Shown: piece after piece, positions 6,545 through 13,454 of the stretch
How the letters are laid out: every line of letters starts with the position of its first letter
Position numbering within the stretch: the first letter of the stretch is position 1
From: JAEXNA01 sp050486105
GTDB lineage: Bacteria; Vulcanimicrobiota; Xenobia; Xenobiales; JADMJV01
Assembly: GCA_050486105.1 (NCBI GenBank)
Contig: JBJHCR010000178.1
Location: 1-13,469 of the forward strand
Direction: 5' to 3'
DNA: 13,469 nt
Translations under genes and position numbers: made by a program
The notes under the pieces: model-generated
The model's input: only the letters and a program-made list of their open reading frames with translations
What the model was told of the DNA's origin: nothing
Database searches by the model: none

Positions 6545-6583
6545 GTTAACGGAACCGGTGGCAATTCTTTCAAGGTCGTTAAC
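6545..6583. repeat. second GTTAAC pair upstream of the FAM151-like gene
   Basis: In the 102-bp gap between two minus-strand genes, GTTAAC occurs at 6545-6550 and 6578-6583 (33 bp apart). Extended context on the minus strand is GGTTAACG, 24 bp, CCGTTAACA. The pair at 613-649 has nearly the same flanks and a 31-bp step. Possible shared operator; the only other GTTAAC I noticed is inside the PilZ gene. Confidence 0.3.
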
Positions 6584-6589
6584 CTGGGG

Positions 6590-7483
6590 TCAAAAGGACC
6601 AAATTTTCCGGACAGCCTTACCGATCTCGGACTCCTTTTTGGGATACCGACGAACCATCTTCTCTGTTTTGGAGTATCCAGGCAGGTCATGCGACAGGCC
6701 AGAACCCTTATGGTTTTCGCCGAAGCAACTCAGGTAGTAGTAATAAGGCTGCTCCTGTTCGTTGAAGGGGGTCCAGATCCCGGTGTAGAGATTGTAGGTT
6801 GGCTGCCCTGCAGCAGGACATTCTGCAAGCTCGCTGAGGAAATCGGGGAAGAGATCCTCCCATTTGCCAGGATATTCACCCTCATGAGCTGCGGCATAGG
6901 CCTCAAGCGCTTGGCTTAGGTCCAGCAAATTCGTCTCACACCCTAAGAGCAGCGCTTGGTCCCGCTCTCGACTACTGACGGAGCCCTGTTGGCTAGGTTG
7001 GATGGGCCCAGGTGAGCGCTCATATAATCCTCTCAAGCCATCATAGGCCGGAAAATTCCCCTCGACTGAGACCGCTGTGTGGTTTTCGCCGAAACAAGAA
7101 AGGAGATAGTACTCCTTGTACCCTTCGGTATTGTATCCGGCCTGTTGCCCGAAAGTGGCCACATAGGATTCTCTCTCCGCGTTCGGGCAGGTCGGTATTG
7201 TTGTCAGGTAGTTGGGGGTCAACTGCTCCAAACGGTCGGGATAGCTTCCACCCCAGTCGGTGGAGTACATCTCAAAAGCCGTGCCGATATTCTTGAGGTT
7301 CGATTTACAGCCGCCGAGAGGACTGCGAGCCCTTGCTCGTACGAAGTTTGGCACGAGGAGTGCGCCCAGAAGCAAGGCGCAACAGAACAACGCCAACGTT
7401 TCGAGGAATGTCAATCCGCAGCCGCTGGCCTTCTTCTCTTGGGTCTCGTTGATACTGACCCAAGCGTGCCCTGATTTCCCCAT
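6590..7483 (-). CDS. type IV pseudopilin-like protein with duplicated ectodomain
   Basis: 297 residues. A polar leader ends at Gly23, followed by L-T-F-L-E with Glu28 at the +5 position and a hydrophobic helix (about 24-46): a prepilin peptidase site and class III signal peptide. The ectodomain is two copies of one unit. Copy 1 (about 59-153) starts CKSNLKNIGTAFEMYS and copy 2 (about 182-278) starts CETNLLDLSQALEAYA; each then has a YP-x3-L/W motif, a second Cys-Pro (99-100, 222-223), YY-x-LSCFGENH (125-135 and 248-258) and an Ala/Leu-Pro-Gly-Tyr-like turn. Each copy has three cysteines, probably disulphide-forming outside the membrane. Related single-copy proteins have one such unit after the pilin helix. 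The leader is longer than the usual 5-10 residues. It is likely a minor pilin or secretion pseudopilin; no pilus assembly genes are in the window. Confidence 0.8.
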   Translation of the reverse strand: MGKSGHAWVSINETQEKKASGCGLTFLETLALFCCALLLGALLVPNFVRARARSPLGGCKSNLKNIGTAFEMYSTDWGGSYPDRLEQLTPNYLTTIPTCPNAERESYVATFGQQAGYNTEGYKEYYLLSCFGENHTAVSVEGNFPAYDGLRGLYERSPGPIQPSQQGSVSSRERDQALLLGCETNLLDLSQALEAYAAAHEGEYPGKWEDLFPDFLSELAECPAAGQPTYNLYTGIWTPFNEQEQPYYYYLSCFGENHKGSGLSHDLPGYSKTEKMVRRYPKKESEIGKAVRKIWSF

Positions 7484-7496
7484 CTCTCTAAGATTC

Positions 7497-7510
7497 TCCC
7501 TCTAGAGGGA
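7497..7510. promoter_or_regulatory. 14-bp perfect palindrome before the pseudopilin gene
   Basis: TCCCTCTAGAGGGA is a perfect dyad 14-27 bp upstream of the start at 7483, in the 72-bp gap after asnB. It could be an operator. Its loop would be too tight and no T-run follows, so it is not an intrinsic terminator. Confidence 0.25.
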
Positions 7511-7555
7511 TTCGCCTCTCTCGGACTCTCAATAGGTTCGAATATCGGAGCCGCT

Positions 7556-9463
7556 CTACCCGTTCTCCTCCAGCCAACTCAGCAGCATCAGAATGGACCA
7601 CAATTCGTGGTGACGATGGCGTTGGCCGGATTGGTGTTGCTGCCAGGCGGTGTCCAGGTATCTGCGATCGATCAGGCTATCAGGGCCGATCCATTTTGAG
7701 GTCAACAGGGATTCCGCCCAGTCGCGGAGTTCGGTTCGCAGCCAGTCGGCAACAGGCACCGCAAACCCCATTTTTGGACGCTCAAAGAGCTCTCGAGGCA
7801 TCCAATCGGCCAGTAGGTCCCGGAGGATCCATTTCCCACCGGAACTCTGGATCTTGAAGCTTGAATCGAGTTGCAGGGAGAGTTCCACCAGATGGTGATC
7901 GAGGAAAGGAGACCGAGCTTCCAAGCTTGCCGCCATGGTGGCCCGGTCCACTTTGGTCAAGATGTCCTCGGGGAGATAGAGGAGAAAGTCGGCCAAGACC
8001 AACTGCTCGAAGGTGGACAATCCGTGGGGCTGGCCCTCGAACTCGTCCACATAACCACGGTAGGCTCCGGGAATCACCAGTTGAGGATGGTGGCAATCAG
8101 ATATCAGGAAACGATAAGACTGTTGCAGATCGCGAGCCTTCAAGACCCCTGCCAGTTTGATCAACTTGTCGCCTATGAGGGGCACCGGGAGAATCCCGAG
8201 AGCTTGCAACTGGCTCAAGATCCGGGCCGTGACTGGGGACTCTAACACCTTCGATAGCGCCCGACGCACAGGAACGGGGATGAGCTGGAGACATTGGGTG
8301 ATCCGAGGCAGTATGGCGTGCCTATTGTACCCTCCGAAGAGCTCGTCGCCGCCGTCTCCAGAGAGAGCAACCGTGACGTGCTGTCGGGTCAATTGAGCGA
8401 TCAGCAAGGTTGGCAGTTGAGATGAGTCGCCGAAAGGTTCGTCATACACCGTGGCGAGCTTGGGAACCGCCTCTAAGGCTTCGTCGGTAGTCAGGCGCAT
8501 CTCCGTATGCTCGGTGTCCAAGAACTCAGCCACCCCTCGAGCCTGTTCGGCCTCGTTGAAGCTGGAGTCCTCGAATCCCACGGTGAAGGTCTTCACCCGC
8601 TGACCGGAAGTGCGCTGCATGGCTGCTACCACTAGGCTAGAGTCCACCCCTCCCGAGAGAAAGGCACCCAAGGGTACGTCGCTCACGAGTCGGGCCTTCA
8701 CGGCTCGACGGAACTCTCGCTCCACGGCCTCCTTGGCCTCTTTGAAACTCCAAGCTTTCTTGCGGTGGACTAGGCCCCATGGATTCCAGTAGAGGTGTGC
8801 TTTCGATACAGTCCCCAATTCAAGTTCATAGATTCGATAACTGGCCGGTTCAAGCTTATAAAAACCTTGATAGATGGTACGGGGGGCCGGGACTCCCCGA
8901 TAGCGCAGCATTAAGGCTGCCGATTCGGGATCTATCTCAGGACGCAGACCTGCACTTTTCAGCACTCGAAGCTCAGAGCCAAAGAAGAATTCGCCCCGGA
9001 AAGTCCCGTAGAAGAGTGGCTTCTGACCCAGGCGATCCCGAGCCAGGACCAGACGACGCTTATCTTTGTCCCAAGCCGCCAGAGCAAACATACCGTCTAA
9101 GCGTTTCAGCGTGTCTTTTACCCCCCAAGAGTCCAGGGCGTTCACCAACACCTCGGTGTCTGAAGTTCCCCTGAAGGGGACTCCCTGGGACTGCAACTCT
9201 CGGCGCAATGCTACGAAATTGTAGATCTCTCCGTTGTAGCTTACCACCCAACGCCCGCTTCTTGAGGTCATGGGTTGACGTCCGCTCTCGCCGAGGTCGA
9301 TGATGCTGAGTCGAGCGTGACCCAGGCCGACGCCAGCTTCATCCACCCAGATACCTGAAGAATCCGGCCCCCTATGCCGCAGGCTTGCAGCCATGAAACG
9401 GACCGTTGTTCTCAGGTCTTCCGCTGAGCGCTTGGGACTCAAGAGACCGCAGATACCACACAT
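7556..9463 (-). CDS. asnB: asparagine synthetase (glutamine-hydrolysing)
   Basis: 635 residues, within the usual range for long AsnB proteins. The N-terminal glutaminase (class II) domain begins with the catalytic Cys2 (MCGICG) and carries RHRGPD (29-34), RLSIIDL (51-57), YNGEIYN (76-82) and GTSDTEVL (99-106). The synthetase domain has the PP-loop SGGVDSS (270-276), DEPFGDSSQLPT (341-352) and SGDGGDELFGGY (368-379), and the late KVDRATMAASLEAR segment. Ammonia from glutamine is used to amidate an ATP-activated carboxylate, classically aspartate to asparagine. Such paralogues are common in polysaccharide loci, where they may amidate uronic acids; glycan genes lie on the same strand 1.6 kb upstream but a plus-strand gene intervenes. 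The ATG is fixed by the obligatory Met-Cys start. It is divergent from the gene at 9579. Confidence 0.95.
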   Translation of the reverse strand: MCGICGLLSPKRSAEDLRTTVRFMAASLRHRGPDSSGIWVDEAGVGLGHARLSIIDLGESGRQPMTSRSGRWVVSYNGEIYNFVALRRELQSQGVPFRGTSDTEVLVNALDSWGVKDTLKRLDGMFALAAWDKDKRRLVLARDRLGQKPLFYGTFRGEFFFGSELRVLKSAGLRPEIDPESAALMLRYRGVPAPRTIYQGFYKLEPASYRIYELELGTVSKAHLYWNPWGLVHRKKAWSFKEAKEAVEREFRRAVKARLVSDVPLGAFLSGGVDSSLVVAAMQRTSGQRVKTFTVGFEDSSFNEAEQARGVAEFLDTEHTEMRLTTDEALEAVPKLATVYDEPFGDSSQLPTLLIAQLTRQHVTVALSGDGGDELFGGYNRHAILPRITQCLQLIPVPVRRALSKVLESPVTARILSQLQALGILPVPLIGDKLIKLAGVLKARDLQQSYRFLISDCHHPQLVIPGAYRGYVDEFEGQPHGLSTFEQLVLADFLLYLPEDILTKVDRATMAASLEARSPFLDHHLVELSLQLDSSFKIQSSGGKWILRDLLADWMPRELFERPKMGFAVPVADWLRTELRDWAESLLTSKWIGPDSLIDRRYLDTAWQQHQSGQRHRHHELWSILMLLSWLEENG

Positions 9464-9498
9464 GGCGCCTGCTGTTCGTAGGCTTGAAGCTAAGTCCC

Positions 9499-9516
9499 CT
9501 TGTCCAAGTGGGCAAG
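9499..9516. promoter_or_regulatory. hairpin in the divergent promoter region
   Basis: CTTGTCC (9499-9505) and GGGCAAG (9510-9516) pair over 7 bp (one G-T) around a 4-base loop, within the 115 bp between the divergent starts at 9463 and 9579. A regulatory role is only a guess; I see no clear -35/-10 pair. Confidence 0.2.
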
Positions 9517-9578
9517 TTCACGGGAAATGAGGGTGTCTCCGGGTCGGCAACGAAGTCTCTTGCGGGAGGGTCTAACTT

Positions 9579-10382
9579 ATGCCACATCTGTTTCGATTGC
9601 TGCTCATCTTTGGCCTCGTCATTCTGGCCTCAGGAACTCTCTCGGCTGAACCCGAGATGACTTTTGTTTCCCAAGACCAGCTTGAGAACGGGGGCTTAAT
9701 CCTGCCAATGGGAACGGTTCACCCTCCGGGTCTGGGATGGGATTGGCTGGTATCAGACGGAATCTATGTCGCCCTTCCACCCGAGGGGGGACCAGACGAA
9801 ACTCTCACCGTAGCCTACTTCCAAATTGCCGGCGGTGGTTCCAAAGAACAGTTCAAAGCGCAGTTGAAGAAGGAGCTGCTATCGGAATCCGAGAGCCCTC
9901 AAGCCGAGGAGACTTTTCAGATCAAGGATAGCTCCAGGCCGCTGTTTGGCGAGGCTTTCGAAGCGACTTGGAAGGACGAAGAGTACTTTTGCTCTGGGGT
10001 CTACACCCGAGCCAAAGGGCACACCCTTCTGCTGCTGTACCAGGCCACCAGCCGAGACGCCGCAGACTCCGGCATGACCCGAGTTTTGGAGAAAGTCCAG
10101 TTAAGCCGAGAAGCGGCCCAGGCTCAAGCCGTCGATTCTAAGGTGGACAAGTTCTTCCGTCCCTTCCATGCGACTCAAAGACGGACATCTCAAATTTGCG
10201 GGAGGCTCCATCAGGGTTCCGAGCGACCCAGCTTGGACTTGGCAGCAAAAGAAGCTGCAAGCGGGCACGATCTTTCTGGGTTCGAGAGACGAGACAAATC
10301 TGCTGCTCGTAGTTCACGCCCGGGGAGAACTCACCCGCGAAGGATTCGTGGAGGGATTTCTCAACGGCCTGACCGGCCGTGA
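9579..10382 (+). CDS. exported two-domain membrane protein, 5' part (frame break near 10164)
   Basis: Credible coding runs from the ATG (with GGGAGG about 9 bases upstream) to about residue 195. Residues 1-23 are a signal peptide (Leu/Ile-rich core, ending TLSA). Residues about 30-185 form an alpha/beta domain: LENGGLILPMGTV, a W-x-W pair, ETLTVAYFQIAGGG, then KAQLKKELL and KGHTLLLLYQATS. Beyond residue 195 this frame becomes Arg/Ser/Gly-rich and protein-like only by absence of stops (to 10382). The next frame continues with a second copy of the same domain and membrane helices, so I read 9579-10905 as one gene of about 441 residues: signal peptide, two repeated ectodomains, three membrane segments. 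The family is not recognised. One extra base, a sequencing error or a +1 frameshift could explain the break. Confidence 0.7.
   Translation: MPHLFRLLLIFGLVILASGTLSAEPEMTFVSQDQLENGGLILPMGTVHPPGLGWDWLVSDGIYVALPPEGGPDETLTVAYFQIAGGGSKEQFKAQLKKELLSESESPQAEETFQIKDSSRPLFGEAFEATWKDEEYFCSGVYTRAKGHTLLLLYQATSRDAADSGMTRVLEKVQLSREAAQAQAVDSKVDKFFRPFHATQRRTSQICGRLHQGSERPSLDLAAKEAASGHDLSGFERRDKSAARSSRPGRTHPRRIRGGISQRPDRP
10155..10170 (+). other. candidate +1 frameshift site (CCC T)
   Basis: In the upstream frame the codons are CGT (10158), CCC (10161), TTC (10164). Skipping T10164, or deleting one C of the CCC run, reads CGT CCC TCC ATG CGA and joins smoothly to the downstream frame as FFRPSMRLKDG. Slippage of tRNA-Pro at CCC-T is a known +1 mechanism. 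A real one-base insertion or an assembly error is equally possible. Confidence 0.5.
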
Positions 10383-10905
10383 CGACTCCATGTACAAGGA
10401 CGTCTTCCGTTACCAAGCTAGCGATCTCCCTTTCTCTGGTCGTTCCCAGAGAGTTCAAGGCGAAATCACCTTAGGTGAAGAACCGCTGCTCAAGCTCGAT
10501 GGATACTTTGGCTACGACGGCAGGTATACTACAGGGGTCTTCGGGCTGAACGAGGCCGTAGAGGAGAATCTGGTGCTTCCCACTGTCCAATCCTTTCAGG
10601 CCTCCTCAAGCCGCGAATCGACGACCTTGGTTGCCGCTTTGTCTATCATACTTGGGGTGATTTGTCTCATGGTTTGCGGGCTGATCAACCTGCTCGCCAA
10701 GCGCCCAGTGGTCAATGGAGGACTCATCGCCCTAATTCTCACCGCCGTATTGACCCTGATGGCGATGGTTCCAGCTTTGGTTGGGGGAAACCCTGGTGAG
10801 GCGGGGTATACCTTGGGAAGCTTCCTATTTCCCTTCTTCATCTTTGCCTATGCCCACCAGCGCTTCAAGAAAAAGAAGCAGATGTACGACGAAGAACTCC
10901 TGTAG
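10168..10905 (+). CDS. exported two-domain membrane protein, 3' part (second domain and membrane segments)
   Basis: 245 residues counted from the first ATG in this frame, which has no SD and lies inside the upstream gene. Residues about 1-68 (RLKDGHLKFAGGSIRV, W-T-W, TNLLLVVHARGELT, then EGFVEGFLNG) mirror the first domain of the upstream frame (QLENGGLILPMGTV, W-D-W, ETLTVAYFQIAGGG, QFKAQLKKEL). The C-terminal part has three membrane segments (about 152-176, 183-205, 213-229) and a basic tail (RFKKKK). Without the upstream signal peptide this copy of the ectodomain would be on the wrong side of the membrane, which argues that it is the second half of one protein rather than a separate gene. 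Its function is unknown. It converges on the dehydratase gene, with 129 bp between stops. Confidence 0.7.
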   Translation: MRLKDGHLKFAGGSIRVPSDPAWTWQQKKLQAGTIFLGSRDETNLLLVVHARGELTREGFVEGFLNGLTGRDDSMYKDVFRYQASDLPFSGRSQRVQGEITLGEEPLLKLDGYFGYDGRYTTGVFGLNEAVEENLVLPTVQSFQASSSRESTTLVAALSIILGVICLMVCGLINLLAKRPVVNGGLIALILTAVLTLMAMVPALVGGNPGEAGYTLGSFLFPFFIFAYAHQRFKKKKQMYDEELL

Positions 10906-10911
10906 ATGAGT

Positions 10912-10942
10912 GGCTTCCCAATTGTCCACCACCTTGGGAGCC
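10912..10942. terminator. stem-loop between convergent genes
   Basis: GGCT, one bulged T, CCCAA (10912-10921) pairs with TTGGGAGCC (10934-10942): a 9-bp stem around a 12-base loop, 7 bases after the stop at 10905. No T-run follows on either strand, so it may protect a 3' end or aid factor-dependent termination. Confidence 0.35.
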
Positions 10943-11034
10943 TGGCTGCAAAGCTTGGACACTTCGATGTTTCGATGAACGGTGAGCAGGACCACGAGCC
11001 AAAATCGTCCTAATTCTAGGCGGGAGGCTTGGAG

Positions 11035-12093
11035 CTAGCTCTGAAAATGCTGTAGGTCGGCCCGCATCAGACTCAGAGGGTGGGTTCCACGACGCCAGGC
11101 TTTGTAGAAGGCAAGGGTCCGATCGAGAGCCGTTTCGAAATCGAATCGGGGCTGCCAGCCTAATACCTCTTGAGCCTTGCGCGAGTCGAGATGTAGGCGG
11201 CTAGCTTCGTGGGGATGGCTGCCAGGAGGGATTTCCACCTTGGCTCCGTCTCCCCACCCTTCCACCAGGAGTTGCACCACCTTGCCAACAGTGTGTTCGT
11301 CGATCGGGCCAAAGTTGAAGGCCTCGGCCAGTTCGGTTCGTCCCTGCAGCAGACCCTGAGCCAGAAGTAGGTACCCGTGAAGAGGATCCAGCACGTGCTG
11401 CCAAGGGCGAGTGGCTCCCGGAGTGCGGATGGCCAGTGATCGACCTGATTCGAATGCGCGAATGGTGTCGGGTACCAAACGGTCCTCAGCCAGATCCCCT
11501 CCCCCGATCACGTTCCCTGCCCGGGCCGTAGCCACGAGTTTTCCCTGCTCGGCCAAGAAGGAGCGACGGTAGGAGTCAGTGACCAACTCAGCACAGGCCT
11601 TGCTATTGGAATAGGGATCGTGACCACCCAGCCGATCGTTTTCCCGGTAGGCCCAAATCCACTCCCGGTTTTCATAGCATTTGTCGGTGGTGATCACCAC
11701 TGTCGCCTGCACACTTTCCAACTGCCGGGTCAGCTCAAGCACATGAGCTGTACCCATCACGTTTACCGCAAAGGTGCCGACCGGCTCGACATAGCTCTGG
11801 CGGACTAGGGCTTGGGCCGCCAGATGCAAGACCAGCTGGGGACGAAAATCCGAGGCCAAGTCGAATAGTCTGGGGTAGTTTAGCACATCTCCATAGGTCG
11901 ACAGCATCTTCTTGTCTAGCCCGCTTCCCCGAAAAAACCGGTAGCGCTCTTCCTCTGGAGGCAAGGAATAACCCAAGATGTCGGCCCCAAGTTCGCTCAA
12001 CCAGGCCGTCAACCAACAACCCTTGAAGCCAGTGTGACCTGTAATAAGGACCCTGCGGCCACGCCAAAGTTCAGGATTGAGACCGACGTGCAT
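11035..12093 (-). CDS. rfbG: CDP-glucose 4,6-dehydratase
   Basis: 352 residues, close to the usual ~360. It is an extended short-chain dehydrogenase: NAD-binding GHTGFKG (19-25), LHLAAQALVR (89-98), TTDKCYENREW (135-145) and the catalytic Y-x3-K as YSNSK (161-165). GHTGFKGCWLTAWL and the GGHDPYS segment distinguish the CDP-glucose enzyme from the dTDP-glucose enzyme (RmlB). It converts CDP-D-glucose to CDP-4-keto-6-deoxy-D-glucose, the entry to 3,6-dideoxyhexoses and related sugars of O-antigens and other surface glycans. It is cytosolic. AAGGGGA lies 4 bases before the ATG, a usable SD. It lies 117 bp downstream of the glycosyltransferase gene, probably in the same transcript. No cytidylyltransferase (RfbF) or later dideoxysugar gene is present in the window. 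Confidence 0.93.
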   Translation of the reverse strand: MHVGLNPELWRGRRVLITGHTGFKGCWLTAWLSELGADILGYSLPPEEERYRFFRGSGLDKKMLSTYGDVLNYPRLFDLASDFRPQLVLHLAAQALVRQSYVEPVGTFAVNVMGTAHVLELTRQLESVQATVVITTDKCYENREWIWAYRENDRLGGHDPYSNSKACAELVTDSYRRSFLAEQGKLVATARAGNVIGGGDLAEDRLVPDTIRAFESGRSLAIRTPGATRPWQHVLDPLHGYLLLAQGLLQGRTELAEAFNFGPIDEHTVGKVVQLLVEGWGDGAKVEIPPGSHPHEASRLHLDSRKAQEVLGWQPRFDFETALDRTLAFYKAWRRGTHPLSLMRADLQHFQS

Positions 12094-12124
12094 AGATTCC
12101 CCTTCGATGATTCGAGTTCTGTTG

Positions 12125-12183
12125 CCAGGGCTGCGCTCCTGGTATTGATCGCGGTTTCCCTAAAAGGCTCAGCTCCGACCGCG
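12125..12183. other. stem-loops in the gap before rfbG
   Basis: The 117-bp gap contains CCAGG/CCTGG (12125-12129, 12138-12142) and a wider repeat CGCGGT/ACCGCG (12150-12155, 12178-12183). They may form leader hairpins upstream of rfbG. No T-run follows, so the two genes could still be cotranscribed. Confidence 0.25.
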
Positions 12184-12210
12184 CTTTAGGTCCATGAAGC
12201 ATAACACGTC

Positions 12211-13095
12211 CTAACAGGGAGGCTGGAGTTTTTCGGATGGAAGCTCTCGCCAGAAGAGATCTTGCTGGACTGAGTCGGGTGGTGCCACCCGCAACCGGTT
12301 GGCCTGGTCCCAGAGGCCAAGCCTTAATAGCAGGCGATACAGCCAAACCTTCAAGCGAATAAGAAGCATCAGGCGAAGCGAGGATATGGGGTGCGATCGC
12401 AAACGCTGGCGAACCAAACTTTCGATCTCACCCAGGCCTAGCAAGACCTTTTCTGCTTCAAATCGCCAACGGTAAGCGTAGGTGAAATCCTTAAGCACTA
12501 TGACCGTCTGATCTGGCAGAATCCGAGAGAAAAACTCTCGATCTTCAGTATACTTCCAGCGACTGAGGAAGGTATGGCTACCTACGATCCGGCGACGAAA
12601 CATAAGCGCTCCAAACGGGAACCTCAAGTGCTCGGGCTGCTCACTCACTCGATCTCGACCAGATTTCAAGCTACCACGTAGGGTACCTAATAGACGAGGG
12701 CACTCGAGCCCATCAAAGAGCAGCAGTCTTCCCACCACTGCTGCCACTTCCGGGTGCTTTTCAAGTTCCTCAACTTGCATCGCCAAGGTGTGAGTCAAGT
12801 AAAAATCGTCGGCATCCAGGCTGCATAAGTACTGACCCCGACATCGTTTTAGAGCTTCAGCTCGGGCTGCCCCTCGCCCCGAGGGGGTTTCTAAGTGAAA
12901 CGTCTTTATTCGGGGGTCATCAATCGCCTTTATAACCTCAGTAGTACCATCTTCGGAGGCATCGTTAATCAGGATGCACTCCCAGTTCTGATAGCTCTGG
13001 TTCCTCAGCGAAGCCAAAGCAAGAGGGATGGTATCAGCAGCATTCCGAGCGATCATGATCACCGACACCAGAAGATCGGGCGGGGATTGAGCCAT
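12211..13095 (-). CDS. family 2 glycosyltransferase (GT-A fold)
   Basis: 294 residues. The N-terminal GT-A domain starts LVSVIMIARNAADTIPLAL (9-27), with a nucleotide-binding ILINDASEDGT (41-51), GRGAARAEAL (73-82) and the metal-binding D-x-D as LDADDF (93-98). The acceptor-side acidic pair is ED (184-185) in KYTEDREFFSR, the usual place of the catalytic base in GT2 enzymes. The C-terminal ~60 residues are Leu/Arg-rich and amphipathic (RLMLLIRLKVWLYRLLLRLGL) and may sit on the membrane face. It should transfer a sugar from a nucleotide donor to a growing surface glycan; donor and acceptor cannot be read from sequence. It lies directly upstream of rfbG on the same strand. The ATG has only a weak GAAG-type SD. 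The 140 bases before it, up to the terminator at 13233, show no clear promoter. Confidence 0.9.
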   Translation of the reverse strand: MAQSPPDLLVSVIMIARNAADTIPLALASLRNQSYQNWECILINDASEDGTTEVIKAIDDPRIKTFHLETPSGRGAARAEALKRCRGQYLCSLDADDFYLTHTLAMQVEELEKHPEVAAVVGRLLLFDGLECPRLLGTLRGSLKSGRDRVSEQPEHLRFPFGALMFRRRIVGSHTFLSRWKYTEDREFFSRILPDQTVIVLKDFTYAYRWRFEAEKVLLGLGEIESLVRQRLRSHPISSLRLMLLIRLKVWLYRLLLRLGLWDQANRLRVAPPDSVQQDLFWRELPSEKLQPPC

Positions 13096-13232
13096 GGTTG
13101 TTCTTCATTCCGTCAAGCCAGCGCTCCAGCCTTCCTACTTCCCTCGGCAGACTCTGCTTAGGAGACAAGATCCCGCAAATCTCCTCGACCCCGTTCTCGG
13201 GTTGCGTTGCGGCCTCACGGGCACACAAACAC

Positions 13233-13266
13233 AAAAAAAGACGCCCTTCCGAAGAAGCGCGTCTTT
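13233..13266 (-). terminator. strong intrinsic terminator
   Basis: On the minus strand AAAGACGC (13266-13259) pairs with GCGTCTTT (13244-13237) and the stem continues past one mismatch into CTTC and GAAG closed by a TTCG tetraloop (13257-13246). Seven T residues end the element (13239-13233). A complete rho-independent terminator for RNA coming from the right edge, or a conditional one in the leader of the glycosyltransferase gene, which starts about 140 bases later. Confidence 0.85.
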
Positions 13267-13275
13267 CGTTGCCCG

Positions 13276-13454
13276 AGGAGGTTCACCAACCCTCATTCTG
13301 GCGGCCGTTGGACCCATACGAGTCTCGGCGTATCTCGTTTTCTTCGGGTTGAGATTCCCTAGGCGCTCTCGTTCGACCTTGGTGAGGTCACAGCTTGCGA
13401 GCGCTGCTGTTGTCTGGCCGCCACGGTTCACCTTGTGAGTGAACACCCTCTCCT
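13276..13454 (-). ncRNA. structured RNA element ending at a terminator, unidentified
   Basis: No frame ends in a stop before the terminator with a credible protein. On the minus strand: an outer helix (GAGGG and GTTCAC, about 13452-13439, with GTGAAC and its 3' flank, 13286-13276); an inner 8-bp helix TGGCGGCC/GGCCGCCA (13423-13416 with 13306-13299); and two branches, GCGCTC/GAGCGC enclosing GACC/GGTC, and a CCC plus ACGAG arm pairing with CTCGT plus GGG. This gives a Y-shaped fold of about 180 nt just before a strong terminator. It lacks the conserved words of RNase P, SRP, tmRNA and 5S rRNA. It could be a small RNA gene or a leader riboswitch of the glycan operon. The fold was made by eye. 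Confidence 0.45.

Noticed and set aside
7079..7474. Plus-strand frames opposite the pseudopilin gene
   Set aside because: Antisense shadows; the minus-strand frame has a clear prepilin signal and repeats.
208..13308. 11-base identity TTCTGGCGGCC shared by the two RNA regions
   Set aside because: Matches of this length are expected several times by chance in a window this size; not evidence that the two RNAs are related.
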